From the NCBI GenBank assembly GCA_021804655.1, contig JAJZHE010000002.1:1-54289 (forward strand): DNA of 54,289 nt. Reading direction: 5' to 3'. The notes beneath the pieces were generated by a model. It was not told where the DNA came from. It made no database searches and saw only the letters and a list, made by a program, of their open reading frames with translations. This document shows positions 26,449 to 34,243 of the stretch, in pieces (within the stretch, counting starts at the first letter, position 1; each line of letters opens with the position of its first letter). The position numbers and the translations under genes were made by a program. Origin of the DNA: Acidobacteriota bacterium (GTDB taxonomy: Bacteria; Acidobacteriota; Terriglobia; Terriglobales; Acidobacteriaceae).

Positions 26449-27198
26449 ATGCAGAGAAAGAGATGGGTTGCGTTGGGGTTGATTGCGCTGGTCGGGCTGG
26501 GCGGGGCAGTTGTAATGGCGCAGACGGGCAGGCAGACCCGGACGGAGACGCCGACCGGACGTGAGACCGACATCGGCCTGAGCGGTTTCGGGGCGTTTAC
26601 TGGAGCAACCGCAAGCCTCAACAACGGCGATGAATCGCAGCGCGCAACCAGCTCCGGCGGCGGCATGCTGGAGTTTCGCCACATCCGCAATGCGTTCGTC
26701 GGTTTTGAAGGCACGTATTCCCTCCAGCGGGCCAACCAGGTCTACACTTTCACTGGAGCGTTTCCGGTCATCCCCGTCGGCACAGGGCCAGCATCGCCCG
26801 GCGCTCCAGTTCAGACCTCCGTCTCGGCCATGACCCACGAACTTACCGGCGACTGGGTTGTCTCCAGCCGCCTCACAAAGTCCCTCCGTTTCTTCGCCCT
26901 TGCCGGAGTCGGCGTTCGGATCACGGTGCCGACGAACAGTCCGAGCGGTTCGCAGACCACAACATCGTCAACTCCGAGTTACATCTACGGCTTTGGAGCC
27001 GACTGGGAGTTCCTGCGCCACATCGGACTGCGTGCCCAATATCGCGGCGACATTCACAGGATGCCTGCGGTTGCCAGCGCGCTGGTTCTGCCGTACTCGA
27101 CAAGTCCGGTACTACCTGGTGCTCCCACCCCGCTCAGTTCCCCCAGCTCTTTTGAGCACGATGCCGAGCCGATGATCGGGTTGTATTACCGATTCTGA
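26449..27198 (+). CDS. outer-membrane beta-barrel protein, second paralogue
   Basis: A 249-residue paralogue of the previous gene. It has a signal peptide (MQRKRWVALGLIALVGLGGAVVM then AQ). A Thr/Arg-rich spacer precedes the barrel, which ends in MIGLYYRF. It is longer, mainly through a Pro/Gly-rich loop (PVIPVGTGPASPGAP) and a C-terminal loop (VLPGAPTPLSSP). The ATG at 26449 has AGGGA upstream; an in-frame ATG at 26422 is less well placed. A tandem 15-bp array begins in its stop codon. Function unknown. Confidence 0.8.
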   Translation: MQRKRWVALGLIALVGLGGAVVMAQTGRQTRTETPTGRETDIGLSGFGAFTGATASLNNGDESQRATSSGGGMLEFRHIRNAFVGFEGTYSLQRANQVYTFTGAFPVIPVGTGPASPGAPVQTSVSAMTHELTGDWVVSSRLTKSLRFFALAGVGVRITVPTNSPSGSQTTTSSTPSYIYGFGADWEFLRHIGLRAQYRGDIHRMPAVASALVLPYSTSPVLPGAPTPLSSPSSFEHDAEPMIGLYYRF

Positions 27199-27242
27199 CA
27201 CCCTGGCATGGAACACCCTGGCATGTAGAAGCTGGGCATGGT
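27198..27242. repeat. 15-bp tandem repeat, three units, at the 3' end of the second barrel gene
   Basis: ACACCCTGGCATGGA and ACACCCTGGCATGTA, followed by a degenerate GAAGCTGGGCATGGT. It starts at the last base of the stop codon and runs straight into dispersed-repeat copy B. Confidence 0.82.
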
Positions 27243-27365
27243 GCAGGCGCGCGCTTTGCGCGTCATGGACGTTGGCTGCGCTCTCGACGGTCGCGGGGGC
27301 ATAGTCGTGGAGGTCGCTGGCGAGACGCATGGGCAGATTCCCGGCGGGAAGGCCAAACAAGAGGA
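27232..27365. repeat. dispersed intergenic repeat, copy B
   Basis: Same block order as copies A and C: the hairpin GCGCGCTTTGCGCGT, then GGACGTTGGCTGCGCTC (identical to copy A) and CGACGGTCGCGGGG. The 3' block CAGATTCCCGGCGGGAAGGC has a perfect TTCCCGGCGGGAA hairpin and is followed by AACAAGAGGAACAAGG. It lies between the convergent barrel gene and lspA. Confidence 0.87.
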
Positions 27366-27379
27366 ACAAGGGCAACGGT

Positions 27380-27913
27380 TTAAGCCAGATTTCCTGGCGA
27401 TTGGGGATCGCTGTTGGGGATCGGATCGCGGTCGGGCAGGAGGGTGTCCAGGAAGAGCAGGCAGGCTCCGACGACGATGGCCGAGTCGGCCAGATTGAAG
27501 TCGGGCCAGTGGTAGCGGAAGATGTGAATCTCGATGAAGTCGATGACCGAGGCGTAGCGGAGGCGATCCCAGGCGTTGCCGAGCGCGCCGCCGAGGATCA
27601 TGGCCAGCGAGAGCGTCGTGAGCGTGAAGCGGCGGCTGAGCCGAACGAGGACGACGAGGATGGCCAGCGAAGCAACCAGCGAAAAGCCAACCAGCGCCCA
27701 GCGGACGCGCTGCGGAGTGGCCGTGTCGGCAAAGAGCGAAAAGGCTGCGCCCTCGTTGAAGACGTGTGTGATGCGGAAGAAGCGCGGGATGAGCACGATG
27801 GCGTGGCCAACGGCGATGTGGGCGCGGACCCATTCCTTGGAAGCGCGGTCGAGGACGAGGACGGCAAGCGAGGTGAGCAAGAGCCAGGGCAGGCGGGATT
27901 TTGAGGCGTTCAC
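27380..27913 (-). CDS. lspA: lipoprotein signal peptidase (signal peptidase II)
   Basis: Inner-membrane aspartyl protease that cleaves diacylglyceryl-prolipoproteins; it acts after Lgt, which is also in this window. The 177-residue protein has four membrane segments, the FNEGAAFS motif and the catalytic region GNAWDRLRYASVIDFI with two Asp. The GTG at 27913 overlaps the ileS stop by 4 bp (GTGA), so translation is coupled to ileS; ileS-lspA linkage is common in bacteria. The C-terminus (DPIPNSDPQSPGN) is polar and short. Confidence 0.94.
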   Translation of the reverse strand: MNASKSRLPWLLLTSLAVLVLDRASKEWVRAHIAVGHAIVLIPRFFRITHVFNEGAAFSLFADTATPQRVRWALVGFSLVASLAILVVLVRLSRRFTLTTLSLAMILGGALGNAWDRLRYASVIDFIEIHIFRYHWPDFNLADSAIVVGACLLFLDTLLPDRDPIPNSDPQSPGNLA

Positions 27914-30879
27914 TGTGCGGACTCCTGAGGGATGGCGGGCTGGATGTTCGGCTGAATGTTCATGGCGCGGAGCGCGTCCTGGCAACGGTCACAGACACCT
28001 TCCCAGGCTCCATAAGCGCTGACAGAAGGCATGAAGTTCCAGCAGCGGTTACAGCGGGAACCGGTTGCAGGCAATACGGTTACGCGAAATTCTTGGCCAG
28101 AAGCGACCGTGACACGGGAGACGTTGAGGATCTCCTTGAGGTCGGCGGCGTATTTCTGGAGCAGGGCGAGCGCATGGTCGCTGGCAAAAATTTCCAATTC
28201 TGCTTCAAGAGATTTACCGATCTCTTTGTTTTTACGTGAGTTTTCGAGCGCGATCAAGGCCGCGTCGCGGAGTTCGAGCAGAGTTTTCCACTCGGCGAGG
28301 ACGGGAGTCGGATCGTCGGGAAAGATGCTGGTTGGAGAGGGGAAACGTGCGAGGTGAACGCTGGCTTCGCGGCTGGGGACGGCGGGAAGGTAGCTCCAGA
28401 CCTCTTCGGTGGTGAAGCTGAGGATGGGCGCGAGCAGGTGGACGAGCGTTTCTGTAATCTGCCAGAGAGCGGTCTGTGCGGAGCGGCGCGCGGGTGAGGT
28501 CGGCGCGAAGGTGTACATGCGGTCCTTGAGCGCGTCGAGGTAGAAGGCGGAGAGATCGGCGATGGCGAACTCGTTGACTGCGTGATAGATGCGGTGAAAC
28601 TCGAAAGTACTGTACCAACTAAGGACGCGCTCGGTCAGGTCTCGTGTGCGAGCCAGCATGTAGCGGTCGAGCGGGAGCATTTCAGCGACGGGAACGCAGT
28701 GAATGGCAGGATCGAAGCCGTGGAGATTGCCGAGCAGGAAGCGGAAGGTGTTGCGCAGCTTGCGGTAGATCTCCGAGCAGCGCTGCATGAGGTTGTCACT
28801 CGCGGCCATGTCTTCGCGGAAATCGACGGAGGCGATCCAGAGGCGGACGATCTCGGCACCCATTTTCTCAGCGACCGCGACGGGATCGACGCCGTTGCCG
28901 AGGGATTTGGACATCGCGCGGCCCTGTTCGTCAAGGGTCCAGCCGGCGGTGGCGACGTGGGAGTACGGCGCGCGGTTGCGCAGGGCGACCGAGGCCAGCA
29001 GCGAGGAGTGGAACCAGCCACGATGCTGGTCGCCGCCTTCCAGATACAGCACCGTGCGGTCTGTCCGGTTGTAAAGGTCGCGCAGGTCGGGGTCGGATTC
29101 GGCAACGGCATGCCAGCTCGATCCGGAGTCGAACCAGACGTCGAGGATGTCGGTTTCCTTGCGAAATTCGGTGTGTCCGCAGTGGGCGCAACGGGTTTCC
29201 GCGGGGATGAGGTCGCTGACGGCGACGGCGTGCCAGGCTTCGGCCCCCTGCTGCTCAAAGAGGCCGATGATGCTGCGGTTGAGCGGGCTGCCCTGGATGC
29301 GCTGGCCTTCGAGTGGCTGATTGCAGGCAGTGCAGAGCAGAACGGCGATGGGCACGCCCCAGATGCGCTGGCGGGAGATGCACCAGTCGGGCCGGGTGGC
29401 GATCATGTTGGTGATGCGTTCTTTGCCCCAGGCCGGATCCCAGATGACGCGATCGATCTCTTCGATGGTGCGCTGGCGGAAGGTGGGGGTGCTGCCGTCG
29501 GCACGGGTGACCGGGGTTTCGAGGCCGATGAACCACTGCTCGGTGGCGCGGAAGATGACGGGTTTGTGGCAGCGCCAGCAGTGGGGATAGGAGTGGTGGA
29601 TATCCTGCTGGGCGAGGAGCGCGCCGCGCTGGCGGAGCAGGTCGATGATGAGCGGGTTGGCGGCGAAGACTTTTTTGCCGTCGAAGGCGGGTAGCTCGGC
29701 TTCGGGCCAGAGGGCGCGATCGAAGTGGAGGACGCCGGCGTTGTCCACGCGGCAGGTGGGATCGAGGCCATAGCGGACGCCGGTGTAGAAGTCGTCGGCA
29801 CCGTGGGAGGGCGCGGTGTGGACGGCTCCGGTGCCCTGATCGGCGGTGACGTAGTCGGCGAGAACGCCGAGGACGGAGCGATTCAGGAACGGATGCTGGA
29901 ATGTCGCGTGTTCAAGTGATGATCCAATAAATCGAGAAATCTCATTGAATTCTTGAAGCTTGCACGATTCTTTGACCTGCTCGGCGAGCGCGACGGCGAC
30001 GATGTAGACGGGGCCGTCCGGCTCAGGTGCGGCGAGGGCGACATATTCAAAGGTGGGCTGGAAGGCGACGGCAAGCGAGGCGGGCAGCGTCCAGGGGGTG
30101 GTGGTCCAGATGATGGTGAAGACCTGGCGGCCGGCGAGCGCGGGGCTGAGGGATTCAGGCGCGGAGGTGAGCGCGTAGCGGACGTAGACCGAGGGGCTGG
30201 TGTGCATCTCGTACTCGATCTCGGCATCGGCGAGAGCAGTGCGGTCGTGGATGCACCAGTAGACGGGCTTGAGGCCGCGGTAGACGAATCCGCCTTCAAG
30301 GAAGCCATAGAAGGTTTCGAGCGTGCGGGCCTCGTAGTCGCGGGACATGGTGGTGTAGGGAGATTTCCAGCGTCCGAAGCAGCCGAGGCGAACGAACTGG
30401 GAGGTCTGAAGATCGACGTAGCGCTGGGCGTAGGCGCGGCAGGCAGCGAGGACGTCGGCAGGGGGCATTTCGAGCTTTTTGCGGCCAAGCTGCTCATCGA
30501 CCTTGATCTCGATGGGCAGGCCGTGGCAATCGAAGCCGGGGACGTAGGGGGCGTTGAAGCCGGCCATGGTTTTGGATTTGACGACGAAGTCCTTGAGTCC
30601 CTTGTTGAGAGCGTGGCCGAGGTGAAGCGGTCCGTTGGCGTAGGGAGGGCCGTCGTGGAGCAGATAGGTGGGCCGGGGATTGCCGTTGACCGGCTGAGCG
30701 GCGGCTTCTCGGAGCTTTCCGTAGAGGTCGATCTCGTCCCACAGGGCGAGCTGCAGCGGCTCGCGCTGAGGCAGGTTGGCCTTCATGGGAAAGTCGGTCC
30801 TGGGGAGGGTGAGCGTAGACTTGAGTTCACGCGCTGCGGAGTCGGGCTGGAGATCGGGCTGGAGATTGGATGATTGCAT
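27910..30879 (-). CDS. ileS: isoleucyl-tRNA synthetase
   Basis: Class I synthetase of 989 residues with an editing domain. HLGH is at 86-89. The CP1 editing motif GTGAVHTAPSHGADD and the second signature AMSKS (655-659, Ala replacing the first Lys of KMSKS) are visible. A C-terminal zinc site is formed by CNRCWNF (from C943) and CDRC, as in the bacterial ileS1 type. The ATG at 30879 puts LKSTLTLPRTDFPM, the usual N-terminus of the family, about 18 residues in. Both ends contain short NxQP repeats. No T-box is recognisable in the 155-bp upstream spacer. Confidence 0.96.
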   Translation of the reverse strand: MQSSNLQPDLQPDSAARELKSTLTLPRTDFPMKANLPQREPLQLALWDEIDLYGKLREAAAQPVNGNPRPTYLLHDGPPYANGPLHLGHALNKGLKDFVVKSKTMAGFNAPYVPGFDCHGLPIEIKVDEQLGRKKLEMPPADVLAACRAYAQRYVDLQTSQFVRLGCFGRWKSPYTTMSRDYEARTLETFYGFLEGGFVYRGLKPVYWCIHDRTALADAEIEYEMHTSPSVYVRYALTSAPESLSPALAGRQVFTIIWTTTPWTLPASLAVAFQPTFEYVALAAPEPDGPVYIVAVALAEQVKESCKLQEFNEISRFIGSSLEHATFQHPFLNRSVLGVLADYVTADQGTGAVHTAPSHGADDFYTGVRYGLDPTCRVDNAGVLHFDRALWPEAELPAFDGKKVFAANPLIIDLLRQRGALLAQQDIHHSYPHCWRCHKPVIFRATEQWFIGLETPVTRADGSTPTFRQRTIEEIDRVIWDPAWGKERITNMIATRPDWCISRQRIWGVPIAVLLCTACNQPLEGQRIQGSPLNRSIIGLFEQQGAEAWHAVAVSDLIPAETRCAHCGHTEFRKETDILDVWFDSGSSWHAVAESDPDLRDLYNRTDRTVLYLEGGDQHRGWFHSSLLASVALRNRAPYSHVATAGWTLDEQGRAMSKSLGNGVDPVAVAEKMGAEIVRLWIASVDFREDMAASDNLMQRCSEIYRKLRNTFRFLLGNLHGFDPAIHCVPVAEMLPLDRYMLARTRDLTERVLSWYSTFEFHRIYHAVNEFAIADLSAFYLDALKDRMYTFAPTSPARRSAQTALWQITETLVHLLAPILSFTTEEVWSYLPAVPSREASVHLARFPSPTSIFPDDPTPVLAEWKTLLELRDAALIALENSRKNKEIGKSLEAELEIFASDHALALLQKYAADLKEILNVSRVTVASGQEFRVTVLPATGSRCNRCWNFMPSVSAYGAWEGVCDRCQDALRAMNIQPNIQPAIPQESAQ

Positions 30880-31034
30880 AATGTCGAAATTCCAGTGTAA
30901 ATCGGCAGTCGTGGAAAAATCAGATGACTTGAGGGTCTTCGTTTCGTCTATTGTGAAGAGAGATGAATGGCGGGGGACGATTTTAGCCTGGATCCGGAGT
31001 CGCCAGCGGGCCTTGGATTGAGGATAATAAAGAA

Positions 31035-32147
31035 ATGGGCTGTGCGGCGGCGCAGTGGAAATCTGAACAGGTGTTCGCGCGCTTTCCCCAGACCGCGGAC
31101 AAGATGGAAACGATGACGAACGACGTGATGAATCCACCGGAAGAAGAGCTGGCAGAGCCTGTGATTGAGGCTGCGCCAGTCGGCGCGGAGAGCGATGGCC
31201 TGGAAGCGCTGACGGGGAAAGCGTTCCAGCAAAAGAGTCTTTTTGCCGAGTTGTACGAGAACATCTACGACGCGCTGTTTCCGCCGAAGTTGCCGCCGCT
31301 GGAGCTGACCAGCAAGCCTGTGCCGGTGAAAGACCCGATGGCGACGGAACGGAATCCTGTTTCGTATGCGATCTCGGTCGCGATCAACGTTGGCATCATT
31401 CTGTTTTTTCTGTTTGCGTTTCGACACCAGATCGTGAAGGCGCTTCCGCCGAAGCTGGTGAACCTGGGAAATATCGATATTCCCGCCTGGAAGCCGGTGA
31501 CGCCTAAAGGCAGTGCGATTGGCGGCGGTGGCGGTGGCGGAGACCACGATCTGGTGAATCCGATCAAGGGACGACTGCCGAAGATTGAGAAGAATCCGAT
31601 TGTGACACCACAGGTGATTCGCAACGATCATCCGAAGCTGGCCATCGAGCCAGCGGTGAATGTGCAGCAGAATATCAAGCTGCCGGATAATCCAATGCTG
31701 CCGAATGTGGGCCTGCTGAACTCGACGAACAATGTAGTGCTCTCGAATGGGCAGGGCGCGCACGGGGGAATGGGTTCGGGATCGGGCGGGGGACTCGGCA
31801 GCGGCAGCGGCAATGGAGTGGGGCCTGGCGCGGGCGGAAATGTTGGCGGCGGAGTGTATCAGGTGGGCAACGGAGTGACGGCTCCGGTGGCGACATATCA
31901 GCCGGAGGCGGAGTTCTCAGAGGAAGCGCGGCGCGCCAAGTATGAGGGCACAGTGTTGATCGGGCTGATTGTGGACGCGCAAGGCAAGCCGCAGAATGTG
32001 CATGTGGTGCGTTCGCTGGGCATGGGCCTGGATGAAAAGGCGCTGGAAGCGGTGCGTCAGTATCGTTTCAAGCCGGCCTTCAACAGGGCGCTGGGCAAGC
32101 CGGTGCCGGTGATGGTCAATATCGAGGTCAACTTCCGCCTCTTCTGA
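31035..32147 (+). CDS. TonB-family energy-transducing protein
   Basis: A 370-residue inner-membrane/periplasm-spanning protein. A cytoplasmic N-terminus of about 110 residues precedes one membrane helix (VSYAISVAINVGIILFFLFA). A periplasmic linker follows with two glycine-rich stretches (GGGGGGGDHD and GMGSGSGGGLGSGSGNGVG). The C-terminal TonB domain (about 290-370) has ARRAKYEGTVLIGLIVDAQG and AVRQYRFKPAF. The long cytoplasmic N-terminus is typical of acidobacterial TonB-like proteins. No ExbB/ExbD is adjacent. ATG 31035 has GAGG upstream; ATGs at 31104 and 31113 are possible starts. Confidence 0.87.
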   Translation: MGCAAAQWKSEQVFARFPQTADKMETMTNDVMNPPEEELAEPVIEAAPVGAESDGLEALTGKAFQQKSLFAELYENIYDALFPPKLPPLELTSKPVPVKDPMATERNPVSYAISVAINVGIILFFLFAFRHQIVKALPPKLVNLGNIDIPAWKPVTPKGSAIGGGGGGGDHDLVNPIKGRLPKIEKNPIVTPQVIRNDHPKLAIEPAVNVQQNIKLPDNPMLPNVGLLNSTNNVVLSNGQGAHGGMGSGSGGGLGSGSGNGVGPGAGGNVGGGVYQVGNGVTAPVATYQPEAEFSEEARRAKYEGTVLIGLIVDAQGKPQNVHVVRSLGMGLDEKALEAVRQYRFKPAFNRALGKPVPVMVNIEVNFRLF

Positions 32148-32335
32148 CCATTGCATGGAGCAGCCGCGCGCTTTGCGCGCCTCGTGGAGGTTGTTGCCGC
32201 TTCCGTTGGTCGCGGGGTGCTTCTGCTGAGGGTGCTGACGAAAGCAGAAGCAGATTCCCTTCGGGAAGGTCAACAAGAAAAGCAACGGCAAGAGCAAGGG
32301 CAAAAGCAACAGCAGATTCCCGTCGGGAAGGCAGA
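32148..32335. repeat. dispersed intergenic repeat, copy C, with a duplicated 3' module
   Basis: Begins CATTGCATGGAGCAGC exactly as copy A. It continues with the perfect hairpin GCGCGC-TTT-GCGCGC, GGTCGCGGGG, and the 3' block CAGATTCCCTTCGGGAAGG with a TTCCC-TTC-GGGAA hairpin (32255-32267). A purine-rich AAGCAACGG/AGCAAGGGCAA stretch leads to a second CAGATTCCCGTCGGGAAGG (from 32313). It fills the spacer between the convergent tonB-like and truB genes. Confidence 0.87.
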
Positions 32336-32386
32336 CAGGTGAGCTGGGATGGTGCGTCACGCGCTCAGTTGCGCCTGGCAGCGTCT

Positions 32387-33274
32387 TCAGCCGAGGACGA
32401 CGATCGGCTGGAAGAGCGTTCCGGCGATGCGGCGGGCGATAGCGACGAGTTCGTGGGGTCCGTTGAAGACCTTGACCAGTGAAGCAAGCGAAAACTCAGG
32501 CAGATTGATCTGAGCGCCGTTACGCAGGCGTCCAAGTGTGACCTCGTCGGCGGTGACGGCGGGAAACTCAGGCAGAATGTCGCGCGGGTGAAGGCTGATG
32601 CGAGCGAGGGCGGCTGGACCGTCGGATGCGGCGGCGAGGGCTTCGAGCGAGGCGAGCGTGTGCGCGTGGTCGAGCGTGAAGGCTCCGGCCTGGGTGCGGC
32701 GTAAAGCAGCCAGATGAGCGCCTGTGCCGAGGCGTTGGCCGAGATCGTGCGCGATGGAGCGGATGTAGCCGCCGGCGCTGACGGTGATGGTGAAGCTGGC
32801 GCAGCCGTCGGCGAAGGAATCGAGTTCGAAACGGGAGACGTGGATGGGAACGGGTTGGAGATCGACGGATTTTCCCTGGCGCGCAAGCTGGTGAGCGGGG
32901 GTGCCGGCGATTTTCTTGGCCGAGTAAGCGGGCGGCATCTGGAGGATATCGCCGCAAAAATGCGTGGCGGCGGCAAGAAGTTCTGCGCGCGTGAAGGTGA
33001 CAGGCAGCACTGGTGTGGTGGCTGCTCCATCGGCGTCGAAGGTGTCGGTGGCGAAGCCGAAGCGGATGGAGCCGGTGTAGGTTTTTTCCGCGGTAGAGAA
33101 GAACTGAGCCAGGCGCGTGAATCGCCCGAGGAGCACGGGCAGGACGCCGGTGGCCATGGGATCAAGCGTGCCGAGGTGGCCGATGGAGCGCTCGCCGGTG
33201 AGGCGGCGCAGGCGGTGGATCGCGTCATGCGAGGTGATGCCGGATGGTTTGTCGAGGATGAGAAGACCGTTCAC
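32387..33274 (-). CDS. truB: tRNA pseudouridine(55) synthase
   Basis: Makes the T-loop pseudouridine 55 of tRNAs. The 295-residue protein has the catalytic Asp in HLGTLDPMATGVL (D38). The N-terminal GLLILDKPSGITSHDAI, the KTYTGSIRFGFATDTFDADG stretch and SAGGYIRSIAHDLG are standard. The start is GTG 33274. A PUA-like C-terminal part (NGAQINLPEF...) is present but short. It is divergent from the DinB-like gene across 125 bp. Confidence 0.95.
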   Translation of the reverse strand: MNGLLILDKPSGITSHDAIHRLRRLTGERSIGHLGTLDPMATGVLPVLLGRFTRLAQFFSTAEKTYTGSIRFGFATDTFDADGAATTPVLPVTFTRAELLAAATHFCGDILQMPPAYSAKKIAGTPAHQLARQGKSVDLQPVPIHVSRFELDSFADGCASFTITVSAGGYIRSIAHDLGQRLGTGAHLAALRRTQAGAFTLDHAHTLASLEALAAASDGPAALARISLHPRDILPEFPAVTADEVTLGRLRNGAQINLPEFSLASLVKVFNGPHELVAIARRIAGTLFQPIVVLG

Positions 33275-33399
33275 TTTACTACTTTATCGTTGAGGGCAAG
33301 GGGGTGGCGGCCGGTGTTGGGAAGCTGGGCTGGTTTGGGCGTAAAATTCAAAGCGCTGCGGGAAGCGTGTGTGGAGAGCGGCGGAAATGAGGGTGAGTG

Positions 33400-33969
33400 A
33401 TGAAGTGGAATCGTGTGGCGGTGTTGGCGGTGGCGACGGTTGGAATGGTGAGCGGGATGGGTTTGGCGCCACGGCTGGAGGCGCAGACCCAGATGACAGC
33501 GTCGATGAGCGTGCAGTCGGTGGAGGCAGCCGACGCAGGCAGGCTGGGGCAGAAATTTGTGGCGCTGGCGGGCGCGATGACAGGCAAATATGACTGGCGA
33601 CCGGGGCCGGGCGTGCGTTCGGTGGCCGATGTCTTCAACTTGATGTTGCGCGAGAACGGGATGCTGACGCGCGTGCTGACGGGCGAGCCGATGCAACCCG
33701 ATGCGAAGCAGGGCGCGAAGATGATGCCGATCAGCGATCCGGCGAAGATGCAGGATGCGCTGCGCGCCAGCTATGACGCGCTGCAGAAGACAATCGGCGG
33801 GATGACGGACAGCCAGATGCAGGAGCAGGTGAAGATGTTTGGCAGGGAGATGACCAAGCAGAATGCGCTGCTGATGCTGCTCTCCGACCAGCATGAGCAT
33901 CTGGGCCAGTCGATTGCGTATGCACGGACCAATGGCGTGGTGCCGCCGTGGTCGAAGCCGCGAAGCTGA
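33400..33969 (+). CDS. exported DinB-like protein
   Basis: A 189-residue protein with a signal peptide (MKWNRVAVLAVATVGMVSGMGLAP..., cleavage after EAQ or near it). A four-helix DinB/YfiT-like fold follows: FVALAGAMTGKYDWRPGPGV with SVADVFNLMLRENGML. A possible third metal ligand lies in LLSDQHEHLGQSIAYART. DinB-fold proteins often bind a metal through three His; here the first His positions are not conserved, so activity is doubtful. The start ATG at 33400 lies within GAGGGTGAGTGATG. Function unknown. Confidence 0.8.
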   Translation: MKWNRVAVLAVATVGMVSGMGLAPRLEAQTQMTASMSVQSVEAADAGRLGQKFVALAGAMTGKYDWRPGPGVRSVADVFNLMLRENGMLTRVLTGEPMQPDAKQGAKMMPISDPAKMQDALRASYDALQKTIGGMTDSQMQEQVKMFGREMTKQNALLMLLSDQHEHLGQSIAYARTNGVVPPWSKPRS

Positions 33970-34243
33970 GCTGGAGGACGGAAAAGCGAGCCGGGCCTGG
34001 GTCGTGCGATGAAAACGGTCGCGCGACGGTCCCGTCTGGAATCCGATGGATGGAGATGCAAGTCAGCGGACGGAGTCGAGAGAGATTCTCTTTCTGAAAG
34101 CCGATTTGCATTTCATCGGAATGCGTGGAACTGGCAGTGTGCGCAGGCGGGTCTGTGCCTTTATGATGAAAAGAGAACTCGCGTTTTCGACGACCTGAAA
34201 TCCGCAGAGAAAAACTTTGGCTGGCGAACGGAAAAACACACGC

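Noticed and set aside
30878-31034. T-box riboswitch for ileS
   Set aside because: The spacer is only about 155 bp and shows neither the AGGGTGGNACCGCG box nor a matching terminator stem.
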